Assembly: GCA_018715825.1 (NCBI GenBank)
Contig: DVKU01000068.1
Coordinates: 1-6,539 of the forward strand
Direction: 5' to 3'
From: Candidatus Avacholeplasma faecigallinarum
GTDB lineage: Bacteria > Bacillota_I > Bacilli_A > Acholeplasmatales > Anaeroplasmataceae
DNA length: 6,539 nucleotides
Below the pieces are notes generated by a model, which saw only the letters and a program-made list of their open reading frames with translations, was not told where the DNA came from and made no database searches. Made by a program: the position numbers and the translations under genes. Positions 1 through 6,259 of this stretch are shown piece by piece; position 1 is the stretch's first letter; each line of letters begins with the position of its first letter.

Positions 1-617
1 ACATTATAGCCATTTTTTAAATCATCATCAAAATTATTATTTTGAAATATCATTGCTTCAACATATAAAAAACTATCAGAAGATAACTTGTCTTTTAAAT
101 AATTTAAAAGTAAATTTTTTATTCGTTTAAATGAAATAACCGTTTTAACATACTCTATATTTGTAATTTTAGCTTGATAAGAAATTCCTAATGATTTTAA
201 ATATAATTTATAATCAAAATCATTTTGATACGATTTACCATCTAAGTCAGAAAATTCTAAACTACAATTTATTACATCACCTGGTAGATAATCAAGGCTA
301 TCCCAAACTATTATTTTGACATTTTTATACTTAAGTATGGCTCTATCATCATATACATCACTGATGGTTAATTCATAAGATTCTTTTAAATCTATCTTTT
401 TAGAATTTTGACACATTAATAAAAATACAATAATAAGCATTAAAAATATACTAAATATAAAAATATATTTATCTTTTAATAAATAAATTAAATACCCTAT
501 TAAAATGATTACAAAATAATGATAATGGTAAACTAAAAGAAGCAACAAAACAGCCACTAATAGAAAATGGATTTGATTACAAAATGGCTTGTTTTTTAAT
601 TCTTTCCATAATTTCAT
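1..617 (-). CDS. comEC: ComEC, DNA-uptake channel protein (N-terminal part, cut by the window edge)
   Basis: ComEC forms the membrane channel that carries single-stranded DNA into the cytoplasm during natural transformation. The visible 205 residues start at the ATG at 617-615 and the frame is open to the left edge, so the gene continues outside the window. The protein begins MKLWKELKNKPF, followed by about three hydrophobic segments (roughly residues 17-30, 33-48 and 51-69). A soluble part (about 75-165) matches the N-terminal ComEC domain (DUF4131/OB-like), including the typical FDYKLYLKSLGI stretch near residues 135-146. The start is supported by AGGTG seven bases upstream, inside comEA. 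It overlaps the 3' end of comEA by 41 nt in another frame, which suggests translational coupling. Family members are usually 600-800 residues, so only about a quarter to a third is seen. The assignment rests on the comEA neighbour plus this topology; the competence core and the beta-lactamase-like domain are not visible. Confidence 0.85.
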   Translation of the reverse strand, partial: MKLWKELKNKPFCNQIHFLLVAVLLLLLVYHYHYFVIILIGYLIYLLKDKYIFIFSIFLMLIIVFLLMCQNSKKIDLKESYELTISDVYDDRAILKYKNVKIIVWDSLDYLPGDVINCSLEFSDLDGKSYQNDFDYKLYLKSLGISYQAKITNIEYVKTVISFKRIKNLLLNYLKDKLSSDSFLYVEAMIFQNNNFDDDLKNGYN

Positions 618-1101
618 CAGATACACCTATCAGTTTTTGCAACTCCTCAAAGCTTTCTATTTTTTTTATATCACGATATTCTATTATAGCAGCTGCTCGT
701 TTTTCGCCGATTCCATATAGCATAATTAGTTCATCCTTGTTAGCACTATTTATACATATCTTTTCTGATTCTAAATTAGCATTATTACCATTATCGCTGG
801 ATTTAATATTTATAATTGTATCTTGAAAATACTGTGTAGTTAAATCATTTTCTAATATGCTATAATCATTTACATAATATCTTAAATATCCAACTATATC
901 TCCATATGTAGAGCCGTAAGGTACTTTTAAAACAACATCATCACAAACTATTTCTCCGGTTATAGTTATATAAATATATCCTTTAAATTCATTGTTACTA
1001 ATGCTATCGTCTTTTTGCTTAGATATTGTAGGTATTAACGCCAAAGCTATCGTAGCCAAAACTATTAAGACCCCTATTATAATTTCCTTCTTTTTAACCA
1101 T
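577..1101 (-). CDS. comEA: ComEA, membrane-anchored DNA receptor for competence
   Basis: ComEA sits on the outer face of the membrane, binds incoming double-stranded DNA and hands it to the ComEC channel. The 174-residue protein has a positively charged N-terminus followed by one membrane anchor (about residues 6-24). Next is an SLBB-like beta domain (about 42-99, with GEIVCDDVVLKVPYGSTYGDI), then a low-complexity Asn/Ser linker (about 101-112). A C-terminal double helix-hairpin-helix DNA-binding domain follows (about 115-173). The key motifs are INSANKDEL, the first hairpin GIGEKRA (130-136) and the second hairpin around GVSDEIMERIK. This domain order is the usual one for Gram-positive ComEA. 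The ATG is preceded by AAAGGAG at a spacing of about eight bases. comEC overlaps its 3' end. No comEB lies between them, unlike in Bacillus subtilis. No frameshift or missing motif was seen. Confidence 0.93.
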   Translation of the reverse strand: MVKKKEIIIGVLIVLATIALALIPTISKQKDDSISNNEFKGYIYITITGEIVCDDVVLKVPYGSTYGDIVGYLRYYVNDYSILENDLTTQYFQDTIINIKSSDNGNNANLESEKICINSANKDELIMLYGIGEKRAAAIIEYRDIKKIESFEELQKLIGVSDEIMERIKKQAIL

Positions 1102-1119
1102 ACATTTTCTCCTTTCATA

Positions 1120-1171
1120 AAATATATAGTTAAATTAAGTAATTTTTTTCTAAATTATATTTATAAGCATT
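1120..1171 (-). promoter_or_regulatory. AT-rich leader of comEA with weak -10-like hexamers
   Basis: comEA lies just downstream of a strong terminator, so its promoter should be here or inside the preceding gene. On the minus strand there is a TATAAT at 1159-1154 and a TATAAA at 1165-1160, but neither has a convincing -35 at 16-18 bp. A TATATT at 1126-1121 also lacks one. I did not see a clear ComK box (AAAA-N5-TTTT) or a streptococcal ComX-type box. The promoter may need an activator or an alternative sigma factor; that is inference. Confidence 0.3.
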
Positions 1172-1204
1172 AAAAAAAGGATAATTTTATTAAACTACCC
1201 TTTT
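1172..1204 (-). terminator. Rho-independent terminator after the marR-phosphoesterase operon
   Basis: Read on the minus strand, GGGTAGTTT (1200-1192), a loop AATA and AAATTATCC (1187-1179) form a 9-bp stem with two G-U pairs. Seven T residues follow (1178-1172). Four A residues just before the stem can extend it by pairing with the first Ts. It begins 13 nt after the stop codon of the phosphoesterase gene and separates that operon from comEA. Confidence 0.88.
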
Positions 1205-1216
1205 ATAATTTAGATT

Positions 1217-1744
1217 CTAATAGGTATATGAAGCAACCACTTCATCATCTATAGTATACAAAGTTATTTTATTATCTTCCCAAACGCCATATCCCCTTTT
1301 AGAATTATTCTTAGGAATGGTAATACTTCCTGGATTAATATATATTTGCGAATTTTTATCTTCACAATAAGGAATATGCGTATGACCATATAATATAATC
1401 TTAGCATTTCCAACATAGCTATCAAGATGATGACCATGTTCTAAATGAACAGAAATGTTATTAATAACAGTATCATAATTTTCTAAAATAGGAAAATCTA
1501 AGACCATTTGATCTACTTCAGCTTCACAATTGCCTTTAACGCATAAGATTTTATCCTTTAATGGGTTTAAACAAGCGATAACCTCTTTAGGACTATAGTG
1601 TGGAGGTAAGTCGTTACGAGGACCATGATACAATACATCACCTAAGCATATAATCTTATCACAATTTAAAGAATTAAATTTATTAATTAAGAACTTTGTA
1701 GAATCAATTGAACCATGAATATCAGAACATATTAAGTATTTCAT
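1217..1744 (-). CDS. yfcE: YfcE-family metallophosphoesterase
   Basis: This is a small cytoplasmic two-metal phosphodiesterase of the YfcE/MJ0936 type. Family members hydrolyse model phosphodiesters, but their physiological substrate is mostly unknown. The 175-residue length is normal for the family (E. coli YfcE is about 184). All metal-ligand motifs are present in order: DIH (Asp8, His10), GDV (Asp36), GNCE (Asn72), the EHGH stretch (His103/His105) and GHTH (His121, His123). The NPGS turn near the C-terminus is also typical. The ATG shares bases with the TGA stop of marR (ATGA), and AAAGGTGA lies about eight bases upstream within marR, so the two genes should be co-transcribed and translationally coupled. 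A terminator follows directly. The symbol is given by family resemblance; other names such as ysnB are used for Bacillus members. The natural substrate cannot be told from the sequence. Confidence 0.9.
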   Translation of the reverse strand: MKYLICSDIHGSIDSTKFLINKFNSLNCDKIICLGDVLYHGPRNDLPPHYSPKEVIACLNPLKDKILCVKGNCEAEVDQMVLDFPILENYDTVINNISVHLEHGHHLDSYVGNAKIILYGHTHIPYCEDKNSQIYINPGSITIPKNNSKRGYGVWEDNKITLYTIDDEVVASYTY

Positions 1745-2178
1745 TCGGAAGTCACCTTTAATAATAATTTTAAGCCATCATAAATTTGAGCAAATTCACC
1801 TTCGCTTAATGACTCAAACATTGGCCAAGTAAAATCATAAATATCAAGATTAATATCTTTTGTTATCTTCTTAGATTTATCTGTAAGACCTATATACATA
1901 ACTCTTGCATCATCTTTGCTTTGTACTTTTTGCAAAAAGCCTTTTTCAACCAATCTATTTATTAATGGAGAAATTGTATTTGTCGACTTGTGAAGTCTTT
2001 TACAAATATCTGTAACTTTTGTTTCATCAGGATGATGATAAATATCTAACACAATAACAGCTTGAATTGAAGATAGTCCATAAGGAGCACATAGGGCATC
2101 ACGAACATTATTGAAATAATTTGACAATGCCTTAATCATCTCTATAATTTCTTTTCTTTTTTCAATATCGTTATTCAT
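1741..2178 (-). CDS. MarR-family transcriptional regulator
   Basis: This is a 145-residue winged helix-turn-helix regulator of the MarR family, which normally binds palindromic DNA as a dimer and is often released by a small ligand or by oxidation. An N-terminal dimerisation helix (about 5-30) precedes the wHTH. The recognition region is VTDICKRLHKSTNTISPLI (about 55-73). The wing holds the family signature D-x-R-x5-L-T (Asp90, Arg92, Leu98, Thr99). C-terminal helices (about 100-143) complete the dimer interface. Two cysteines (Cys30, Cys59) are present; whether they sense redox state is unknown. Its neighbour in the operon is a metallophosphoesterase, which is the only visible target besides itself. 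No normal ribosome binding site lies next to the ATG. The nearest, AAAGGAG, is 35 bases upstream beyond an inverted repeat. The reading frame stays open upstream without ATG, GTG or TTG, so this ATG remains the best start. The ligand is unknown. Confidence 0.9.
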   Translation of the reverse strand: MNNDIEKRKEIIEMIKALSNYFNNVRDALCAPYGLSSIQAVIVLDIYHHPDETKVTDICKRLHKSTNTISPLINRLVEKGFLQKVQSKDDARVMYIGLTDKSKKITKDINLDIYDFTWPMFESLSEGEFAQIYDGLKLLLKVTSE

Positions 2179-2188
2179 AATGTAGGTT

Positions 2189-2211
2189 ATAACTAATAAA
2201 GAATTAGTTAT
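2189..2211 (-). promoter_or_regulatory. Perfect inverted repeat in the marR leader (candidate operator and leader hairpin)
   Basis: On the minus strand ATAACTAAT (2211-2203), a 5-nt spacer TCTTT and ATTAGTTAT (2197-2189) form a perfect 9+9 inverted repeat. Its size and AT-rich symmetry suit a MarR dimer site downstream of the promoter, which would give autorepression. In RNA it also forms a hairpin two bases after the AAAGGAG (2220-2214) and ten bases before the ATG. The repeat is seen directly; both roles are inferred. Confidence 0.65.
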
Positions 2212-2254
2212 GTCTCCTTTCTAGATTTTTATAGAACTTATATCCTATATAGTA

Positions 2255-2283
2255 ATTATACTTTAAAATCTATTTTTTGAAAA
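2255..2283 (-). promoter_or_regulatory. Sigma-A-type promoter of the marR operon
   Basis: On the minus strand there is a perfect -10 TATAAT (2260-2255) and, 17 bp upstream, a moderate -35 TTTTCA (2283-2278, four of six matches). Transcription would start near 2248, leaving about a 70-nt leader that contains the ribosome binding site at 2220-2214 and the inverted repeat at 2211-2189. Confidence 0.6.
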
Positions 2284-2295
2284 CAACAAATGAAA

Positions 2296-2311
2296 ATAAT
2301 TTCAAAATTAT
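2296..2311. repeat. 16-bp AT-rich palindrome upstream of the marR promoter
   Basis: Read on the minus strand, ATAATTT-TG-AAATTAT is a perfect 7+7 inverted repeat. It lies just upstream of the proposed -35 of marR and just past the pyk terminator. It has one central G-C pair only, so it could be chance in this AT-rich spacer, or a second regulator site. Confidence 0.3.
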
Positions 2312-2317
2312 ATTAAT

Positions 2318-2344
2318 AAAAAAGCAAGGACTTTAAATCCTTGC
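2318..2344 (-). terminator. Rho-independent terminator of the pfkA-pyk operon
   Basis: On the minus strand GCAAGGA (2344-2338) pairs with TCCTTGC (2330-2324). The stem can be lengthened by one T-G and one T-A pair to leave a 3-nt loop. Six T residues follow (2323-2318). The hairpin starts eight bases after the pyk stop codon. Confidence 0.9.
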
Positions 2345-2352
2345 CATTTGTT

Positions 2353-3735
2353 TTATTCAACATCAACTAAAGACATTGTTGTAGCTGTAGCTTGAATAAT
2401 TTTTTCTCCAGCCTCAAGTTGTAATTTTTCTTTAGCAACCTTCATTGCATCTTCCATTGTACCTAATACTGCTTGTACACCCCAAACTATTGATAAAGTA
2501 CGGCAATCATCAGCATTGTCACAAGCAAAGAAAATATCACTTGCTGGACGATATTGTGATAAAGCTAAGGCAAACTCAACATCACCTTGAGCAACTACTG
2601 CAGGAATTTCAAATACTGCAGCAAGAGAAGCAACTGCTAAACCGATAGCATCACATTCATTTTTCTCTTCTTTACCTTCAACTACATTTTCAATCATCAT
2701 TCTATGATCGATGCTTTCCTCAGCCTTTTCATCAATCTTAGCCATATAAGAAACAGCCTCGAATGGATAATCACCTTGAGCAGATTCTCCTGAAAGCATT
2801 GTAGCACCTGTACCATCTAATACAGCATTATGAACATCTGAAACCTCAGCACGAGTAGGACGTGGATTTTGTTGCATTGAATCTAACATTTGAGTAGCTG
2901 TAACAACAATCTTACCTTGAGATTGAGCTAAGAAAATCATATCCTTTTGAATTTGAGGTAAATCCCATGCATCAACATCTACACCTAAATCACCACGAGC
3001 AACCATTACACCATCAGAAAGCTTAATAATTTCTTCCATATTATCAACGCCTTCTTGATTTTCAATCTTAGAAATAATCTTAATATGTGTATTTCCCTTG
3101 CTAGCTAATATATCACGAATTTGTTTAATATCATCTGGACGACGAACGAAAGATGCAGCAATGAAATCTAGACCTTGGTCACAAGCGAATTCCATATCTG
3201 CCTTATCTTTTGGAGAAACGTAAGGCATATTTAAAATTACGCCTGGAACATTACAATTTCTCTTATTCTTTAACTTACGATCATTTTGAGCTTCACAAAT
3301 TAATTCCTTGTTTTTAGCATCCTTTTCAATTACCTTTAAAGTTAAATTACCATCTTCAATAAGAATCTTTCCACCAACTGAAATATCATCATATAATCCT
3401 GGATAAGAAATAGCGACCTTCTTAGCATTTCCTAAGAAAGAATAATCCATTGTAATACGAATAATATCTCCTGTATGAAGCATTACTGGTTCATCATTTT
3501 CAAGATAACCTGTTCTAATTTCTGGTCCCTTTGTGTCTAAGCACATACCAACGAACCAACCCTTTTCAGCATTTAATGCCTTAACATTTTTAATACGGAA
3601 TCCTTGCTCCTCATAATCACCATGAGAGAAATTCATACGCATTACGTTCATTCCTGCTGTACCAATTAATTTTTCTAAGCAATCCTTTTGCTCACTTGCA
3701 GGTCCAATTGTACAAACTACTTTTGTTTTTTTCAT
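2353..3735 (-). CDS. pyk: Pyruvate kinase
   Basis: Converts phosphoenolpyruvate and ADP to pyruvate and ATP in the last step of glycolysis (cytoplasm). The 460-residue protein is slightly short for a bacterial enzyme (about 470-480) and lacks the extra C-terminal PEP-utiliser-like domain of Bacillus enzymes. Visible motifs are [10 protein letters not shown] at the start, RMNFSHG (Arg33, Asn35, Ser37), [11 protein letters not shown] (67-76), a B domain (about 75-170), the catalytic ISKIENQEG (Lys223, Glu225), VARGDLGV (Asp249) and [22 protein letters not shown] follows. The catalytic core looks intact. The C-terminal domain (about 350-460) is unusual: the phosphate-binding T-x-S-G loop reads AQGDVEF, and the Gly-rich effector loop near the end is missing. 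The start is supported by AGGAG at a spacing of about nine bases. It lies 21 nt after pfkA, the same pairing as in Bacillus, and is followed by a terminator. Confidence 0.97.
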   Translation of the reverse strand: MKKTKVVCTIGPASEQKDCLEKLIGTAGMNVMRMNFSHGDYEEQGFRIKNVKALNAEKGWFVGMCLDTKGPEIRTGYLENDEPVMLHTGDIIRITMDYSFLGNAKKVAISYPGLYDDISVGGKILIEDGNLTLKVIEKDAKNKELICEAQNDRKLKNKRNCNVPGVILNMPYVSPKDKADMEFACDQGLDFIAASFVRRPDDIKQIRDILASKGNTHIKIISKIENQEGVDNMEEIIKLSDGVMVARGDLGVDVDAWDLPQIQKDMIFLAQSQGKIVVTATQMLDSMQQNPRPTRAEVSDVHNAVLDGTGATMLSGESAQGDYPFEAVSYMAKIDEKAEESIDHRMMIENVVEGKEEKNECDAIGLAVASLAAVFEIPAVVAQGDVEFALALSQYRPASDIFFACDNADDCRTLSIVWGVQAVLGTMEDAMKVAKEKLQLEAGEKIIQATATTMSLVDVE

Positions 3736-3756
3736 TGTTTATGTCTCCTCTTAAAT

Positions 3757-4710
3757 TTATGATATTTTTTGTACTAATTTAAATAGCTCCTCATTTGGCT
3801 TTCTTTTCATAGCCAACGCTTCTTCTATTGGAGTATAACATACTTGATTTTTACGTATACCTACGCATACACCAGTTATTCCCTCATGTAGAAGGTCTAC
3901 AGAATACTTGCCCAATCTTGCAGCAAGTAAACGATCCTCAGGGGTAGGAGCTCCTCCCCTTTGTACATATCCTAAAATAGTAGCACGACACTCATAGCCT
4001 GAATATTGTTCTACTTCTTTAGCTAATTGATAAACATCAGTTAGATGCTCAGATATAACTACAATGGCATGTCTACGACCAGCTAATCGATTTTGCTTCA
4101 AATCTTCTAATAGCTTTTGCTTATCAAAGCCAGTATCATTTGTTATTATGTACTCAGCACCACAACATATTCCTGAATATAATGCCAAATCACCACAATA
4201 TCTTCCCATTACCTCAATAATTGAGCATCTTTGATGTGATGATGAGGTATCTCTAAGTTTATCTATAGCTTCACATGCTGTATTCAATGCAGTTGAAAAC
4301 CCAATAGTTAAATCAGTCGAAGCTATATCATTGTCGATGGTACCTGGTATACCAATAGTTTTTATTCCCATTTCATGCAAACGAAGAGCACCTGTGTATG
4401 TTCCGTCGCCACCAATACATATTAATGCCTCAATATCATTTTTTTGAAGCTGTTTTACAGCCAATTGACGAACTGTCTCATATTTAAACTCAGGAAGTCT
4501 AGCTGTACCTAATATGGTACCACCCTTATTTAAAATTTCTGAAACGTCCTTTCTAGAAAACTCTTGAAATTTTCCTTCAACTAAACCTCTATAGCCGTCA
4601 AAAATCCCAAAAATTTTGTCGTTTGAAGCAATCGCAGCTCTAACAACTGCACGTATTGTAGCATTCATTCCTGGAGCATCGCCACCAGATGTTAATACAC
4701 CTATTCTCAT
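3757..4710 (-). CDS. pfkA: ATP-dependent 6-phosphofructokinase
   Basis: Phosphorylates fructose 6-phosphate to fructose 1,6-bisphosphate with ATP, the committed step of glycolysis, normally as a cytoplasmic homotetramer. The 317-residue length is typical of bacterial PfkA. Visible motifs are TSGGDAPGMN at the N-terminus, IGGDGT (99-104), PGTIDND with catalytic Asp126, and MGR (168-170). Substrate residues Arg161, Glu221, Arg242 and Arg251 are also present. Gly103 and Gly123 at the donor-discriminating positions mark the ATP type. Residues matching the E. coli effector site are kept (Arg20, Arg24, Arg53, Arg153, Glu186, Arg212), so ADP/PEP control is expected. One substitution is Tyr248 where E. 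coli has the fructose 6-phosphate ligand His249. GGAG lies nine bases before the ATG. pyk follows after 21 nt, and the promoter is immediately upstream. Confidence 0.97.
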   Translation of the reverse strand: MRIGVLTSGGDAPGMNATIRAVVRAAIASNDKIFGIFDGYRGLVEGKFQEFSRKDVSEILNKGGTILGTARLPEFKYETVRQLAVKQLQKNDIEALICIGGDGTYTGALRLHEMGIKTIGIPGTIDNDIASTDLTIGFSTALNTACEAIDKLRDTSSSHQRCSIIEVMGRYCGDLALYSGICCGAEYIITNDTGFDKQKLLEDLKQNRLAGRRHAIVVISEHLTDVYQLAKEVEQYSGYECRATILGYVQRGGAPTPEDRLLAARLGKYSVDLLHEGITGVCVGIRKNQVCYTPIEEALAMKRKPNEELFKLVQKIS

Positions 4711-4730
4711 TCAACATCACTCCATGTACC

Positions 4731-4757
4731 ATTATATCACAATTTTTGACACCTTCA
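4731..4757 (-). promoter_or_regulatory. Promoter of the pfkA-pyk operon
   Basis: On the minus strand a perfect -10 TATAAT (4736-4731) lies 16 bp from a -35 TTGAAG (4757-4752, first four bases matching TTGACA). The expected start is near 4724, right at the GGAG (4723-4720), giving an untranslated leader of only about 14 nt. No cre-like CcpA site was recognised here. Confidence 0.65.
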
Positions 4758-4787
4758 AGAAAATTATTTATTTAAGCACAAAAAATA

Positions 4788-4800
4788 ATCATTTTATGAT
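4788..4800. repeat. Small inverted repeat between the divergent phosphofructokinase promoters
   Basis: ATCAT-TTT-ATGAT is a perfect 5+5 inverted repeat about midway between the two divergent promoters. It is short and AT-rich, so it may be chance; a regulator half-site pair is possible. Confidence 0.25.
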
Positions 4801-4805
4801 GAATT

Positions 4806-4848
4806 TTTAATCTAGTAATTTCTTGACATTATCGATAATTTAATCTAG
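4806..4848 (+). repeat. Direct repeat TTTAATCTAG bracketing the PPi-PFK promoter
   Basis: TTTAATCTAG occurs at 4806-4815 and again at 4839-4848, 33 bp apart, which is about three turns of DNA. One copy lies upstream of the -35 and the other runs into the -10. Midway lies ATTATCGATAAT (4828-4839), a perfect 12-bp palindrome inside the promoter spacer. The layout suits a repressor site; no regulator is identified. Confidence 0.5.
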
Positions 4849-4851
4849 AAT
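4823..4851 (+). promoter_or_regulatory. Strong sigma-A-type promoter of the PPi-phosphofructokinase gene
   Basis: A perfect -35 TTGACA (4823-4828), a 17-bp spacer and a -10 TAGAAT (4846-4851, five of six) are seen. Transcription would start near 4858. The leader contains a small stem TAGCT-TTT-AGCTA (4865-4877), and AAGGAG (4889-4894) stands ten bases before the ATG. Confidence 0.8.
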
Positions 4852-4904
4852 TTAATTAAGGTTATAGCTTTTAGCTAAAAAACAATTTAAGGAGAAAGAT
4901 AGTT

Positions 4905-6158
4905 ATGAATAATTTAAAAGGTGCAGCAATTATTGGACAATCAGGAGGTCCAACATCTGTCATCAATGCTTCTGCAGCTGGAGTCTTTATCGAGGCGCTT
5001 AAGCAACCAAATATTACCAGAGTTTATGGAGCTGCTCATGGTATAAAGGGTATTTTAAACGAAGAATTTTATGATATTAATCAAGAAGATTTAAAAGAAT
5101 TAGAGCTTTTAAAAACAACTCCATCATCATCTATTGGTTCAGTGAGATATAAGCTTAAGCCATTAGATAAAGATGATAGCGAATATAAAAGACTACTTGA
5201 AGTTTTCAAAAAATATAACATAAGATATTTCTTCTATAATGGCGGTAATGATTCTATGGATACATGCAATAAGGTATCTAAATTCTTTAAAGATTCTGGA
5301 TATGAATGTTTTTGTATGGGAGTTCCTAAAACAATAGATAATGACTTGTGGGCAACAGATCATTGTCCTGGATATGGATCTGCTGCTAAATATGTAGCAA
5401 CCTCATTTATGGAATTACGTTGCGATGCTACAGTATATGATACTCCTATGGTTTCTATAGTTGAGGTTATGGGAAGAAACGCTGGATGGTTAACTGCTGC
5501 TTCTGCCTTGGCTTCATACAAAGGATGTGGACCAGATTTAATTTATTTACCTGAAATACCATTTGATTTAGATAAGTTCTACCAAGATGTTGAAAGAGTT
5601 TATAAGCAAAATAATGGAAAGGTTTTAATAGCTGTATCAGAAGGTATAAAAACTAAGGATGGTAAATATGTCCCTGAATTAGTATCTGATAACATTGCAC
5701 AAGATTCTTTTGGCCATAAACAATTAGGTGGTACTGCTTCTATTTTAGCTGATTTATTAAAAAATAAAATGAATGTGAAAGTTAGAGCAATTGAATTTTC
5801 ATTATTACAGCGTTGTGCACAACACTTAGCTTCTAAAGTGGATGTAGAAGAGGCATTTAATGCTGGAAGTGAAGCCGTTAAAGCTGCTTGTGAAGGTGTA
5901 ACTGATTATATGATTGGCTTTAAAAGACATATGAATAATGGTAAATATGAATGTGAATATATAAGAATACCACTTGCTGATGTTGCTAATGCTGAGAAAA
6001 AAGTACCTCTTGAATGGATTACTCCAGACGGAACTGGATTAACTCAAGATTATATAGACTATGCTCTTCCTCTTATTCAAGGTGATTGCAAAGCTCCATT
6101 AGAGGATGGTCTTCCAAGATTTGCCAAGCTTAAAAAAATTTTGGTTGAGAAAAAATAG
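4905..6158 (+). CDS. pfp: Pyrophosphate-dependent phosphofructokinase (PPi-PFK)
   Basis: Predicted to interconvert fructose 6-phosphate plus pyrophosphate with fructose 1,6-bisphosphate plus phosphate, a near-equilibrium reaction usable in glycolysis and gluconeogenesis. The 417 residues are longer than PfkA and match the roughly 400-residue PPi-PFK group. Motifs are GQSGGPTSVIN at the N-terminus, YNGGNDSMDT (111-120), GVPKTIDND (139-147) with catalytic Asp145, and EVMGRNAGW (187-195). The donor-determining residues Asp116 and Lys142 replace the two glycines of ATP enzymes; this pair is established as the hallmark of PPi use. The gene has its own strong promoter and is divergent from pfkA. 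Some relatives also act on sedoheptulose 7-phosphate, which cannot be judged here. The ATG is supported by AAGGAG. ATP use is the main alternative, but the signature makes it unlikely. Confidence 0.93.
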   Translation: MNNLKGAAIIGQSGGPTSVINASAAGVFIEALKQPNITRVYGAAHGIKGILNEEFYDINQEDLKELELLKTTPSSSIGSVRYKLKPLDKDDSEYKRLLEVFKKYNIRYFFYNGGNDSMDTCNKVSKFFKDSGYECFCMGVPKTIDNDLWATDHCPGYGSAAKYVATSFMELRCDATVYDTPMVSIVEVMGRNAGWLTAASALASYKGCGPDLIYLPEIPFDLDKFYQDVERVYKQNNGKVLIAVSEGIKTKDGKYVPELVSDNIAQDSFGHKQLGGTASILADLLKNKMNVKVRAIEFSLLQRCAQHLASKVDVEEAFNAGSEAVKAACEGVTDYMIGFKRHMNNGKYECEYIRIPLADVANAEKKVPLEWITPDGTGLTQDYIDYALPLIQGDCKAPLEDGLPRFAKLKKILVEKK

Positions 6159-6194
6159 TTTAAATAAATAAAAAATTATGGATAGACTTAAAAT

Positions 6195-6252
6195 AGACCC
6201 TATAAAGTAGACACATTAAAAAAAACGTGATTCTACTTTGTAGGGTCTTTTT
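6195..6252 (+). terminator. Long hairpin with T-run after the PPi-PFK gene (also a candidate pair of IS ends)
   Basis: AGACCCTATAAAGTAGA (6195-6211) pairs with TCTACTTTGTAGGGTCT (6232-6248) over 17 positions with a single U-G pair, and five Ts end at 6252. An inner CAC/GTG can add three pairs. It stands 36 nt after the stop codon and should terminate transcription from the left. The length and near-perfect symmetry exceed an ordinary terminator. Together with the adjacent transposase start, this suggests inverted repeats of an insertion sequence. Confidence 0.7.
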
Positions 6253-6259
6253 GTCGTTG

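Noticed and set aside
584..826. Plus-strand open frame of 80 codons
   Set aside because: It lies antisense within comEA, with repetitive hydrophobic composition expected from the opposite strand of an AT-rich gene. No ribosome binding site or family resemblance was seen.
1741..1744. Use of TGA as tryptophan (Mycoplasma code)
   Set aside because: TGA ends marR exactly at the start of the next gene, and tryptophan is encoded by TGG throughout, so TGA is a normal stop here.
2179..2220. An upstream non-ATG start for the MarR regulator
   Set aside because: The frame is open back to the AAAGGAG, but it contains no ATG, GTG or TTG codon at a workable distance. Only ATA/ATT-type starts would be available.
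2445..2648. Plus-strand open frame of 67 codons
   Set aside because: It is antisense within the C-terminal part of pyk; its Gln/His/Leu-rich product is a codon shadow.
4746..4774. A second plus-strand promoter with TTGACA at 4746-4751
   Set aside because: The hexamer at 17 bp is TATTTA, only three of six matches, and the promoter at 4823-4851 is much better.
4616..4810. Plus-strand open frame of 64 codons
   Set aside because: It is mostly antisense to the start of pfkA and then runs through the promoter region; no ribosome binding site was recognised.
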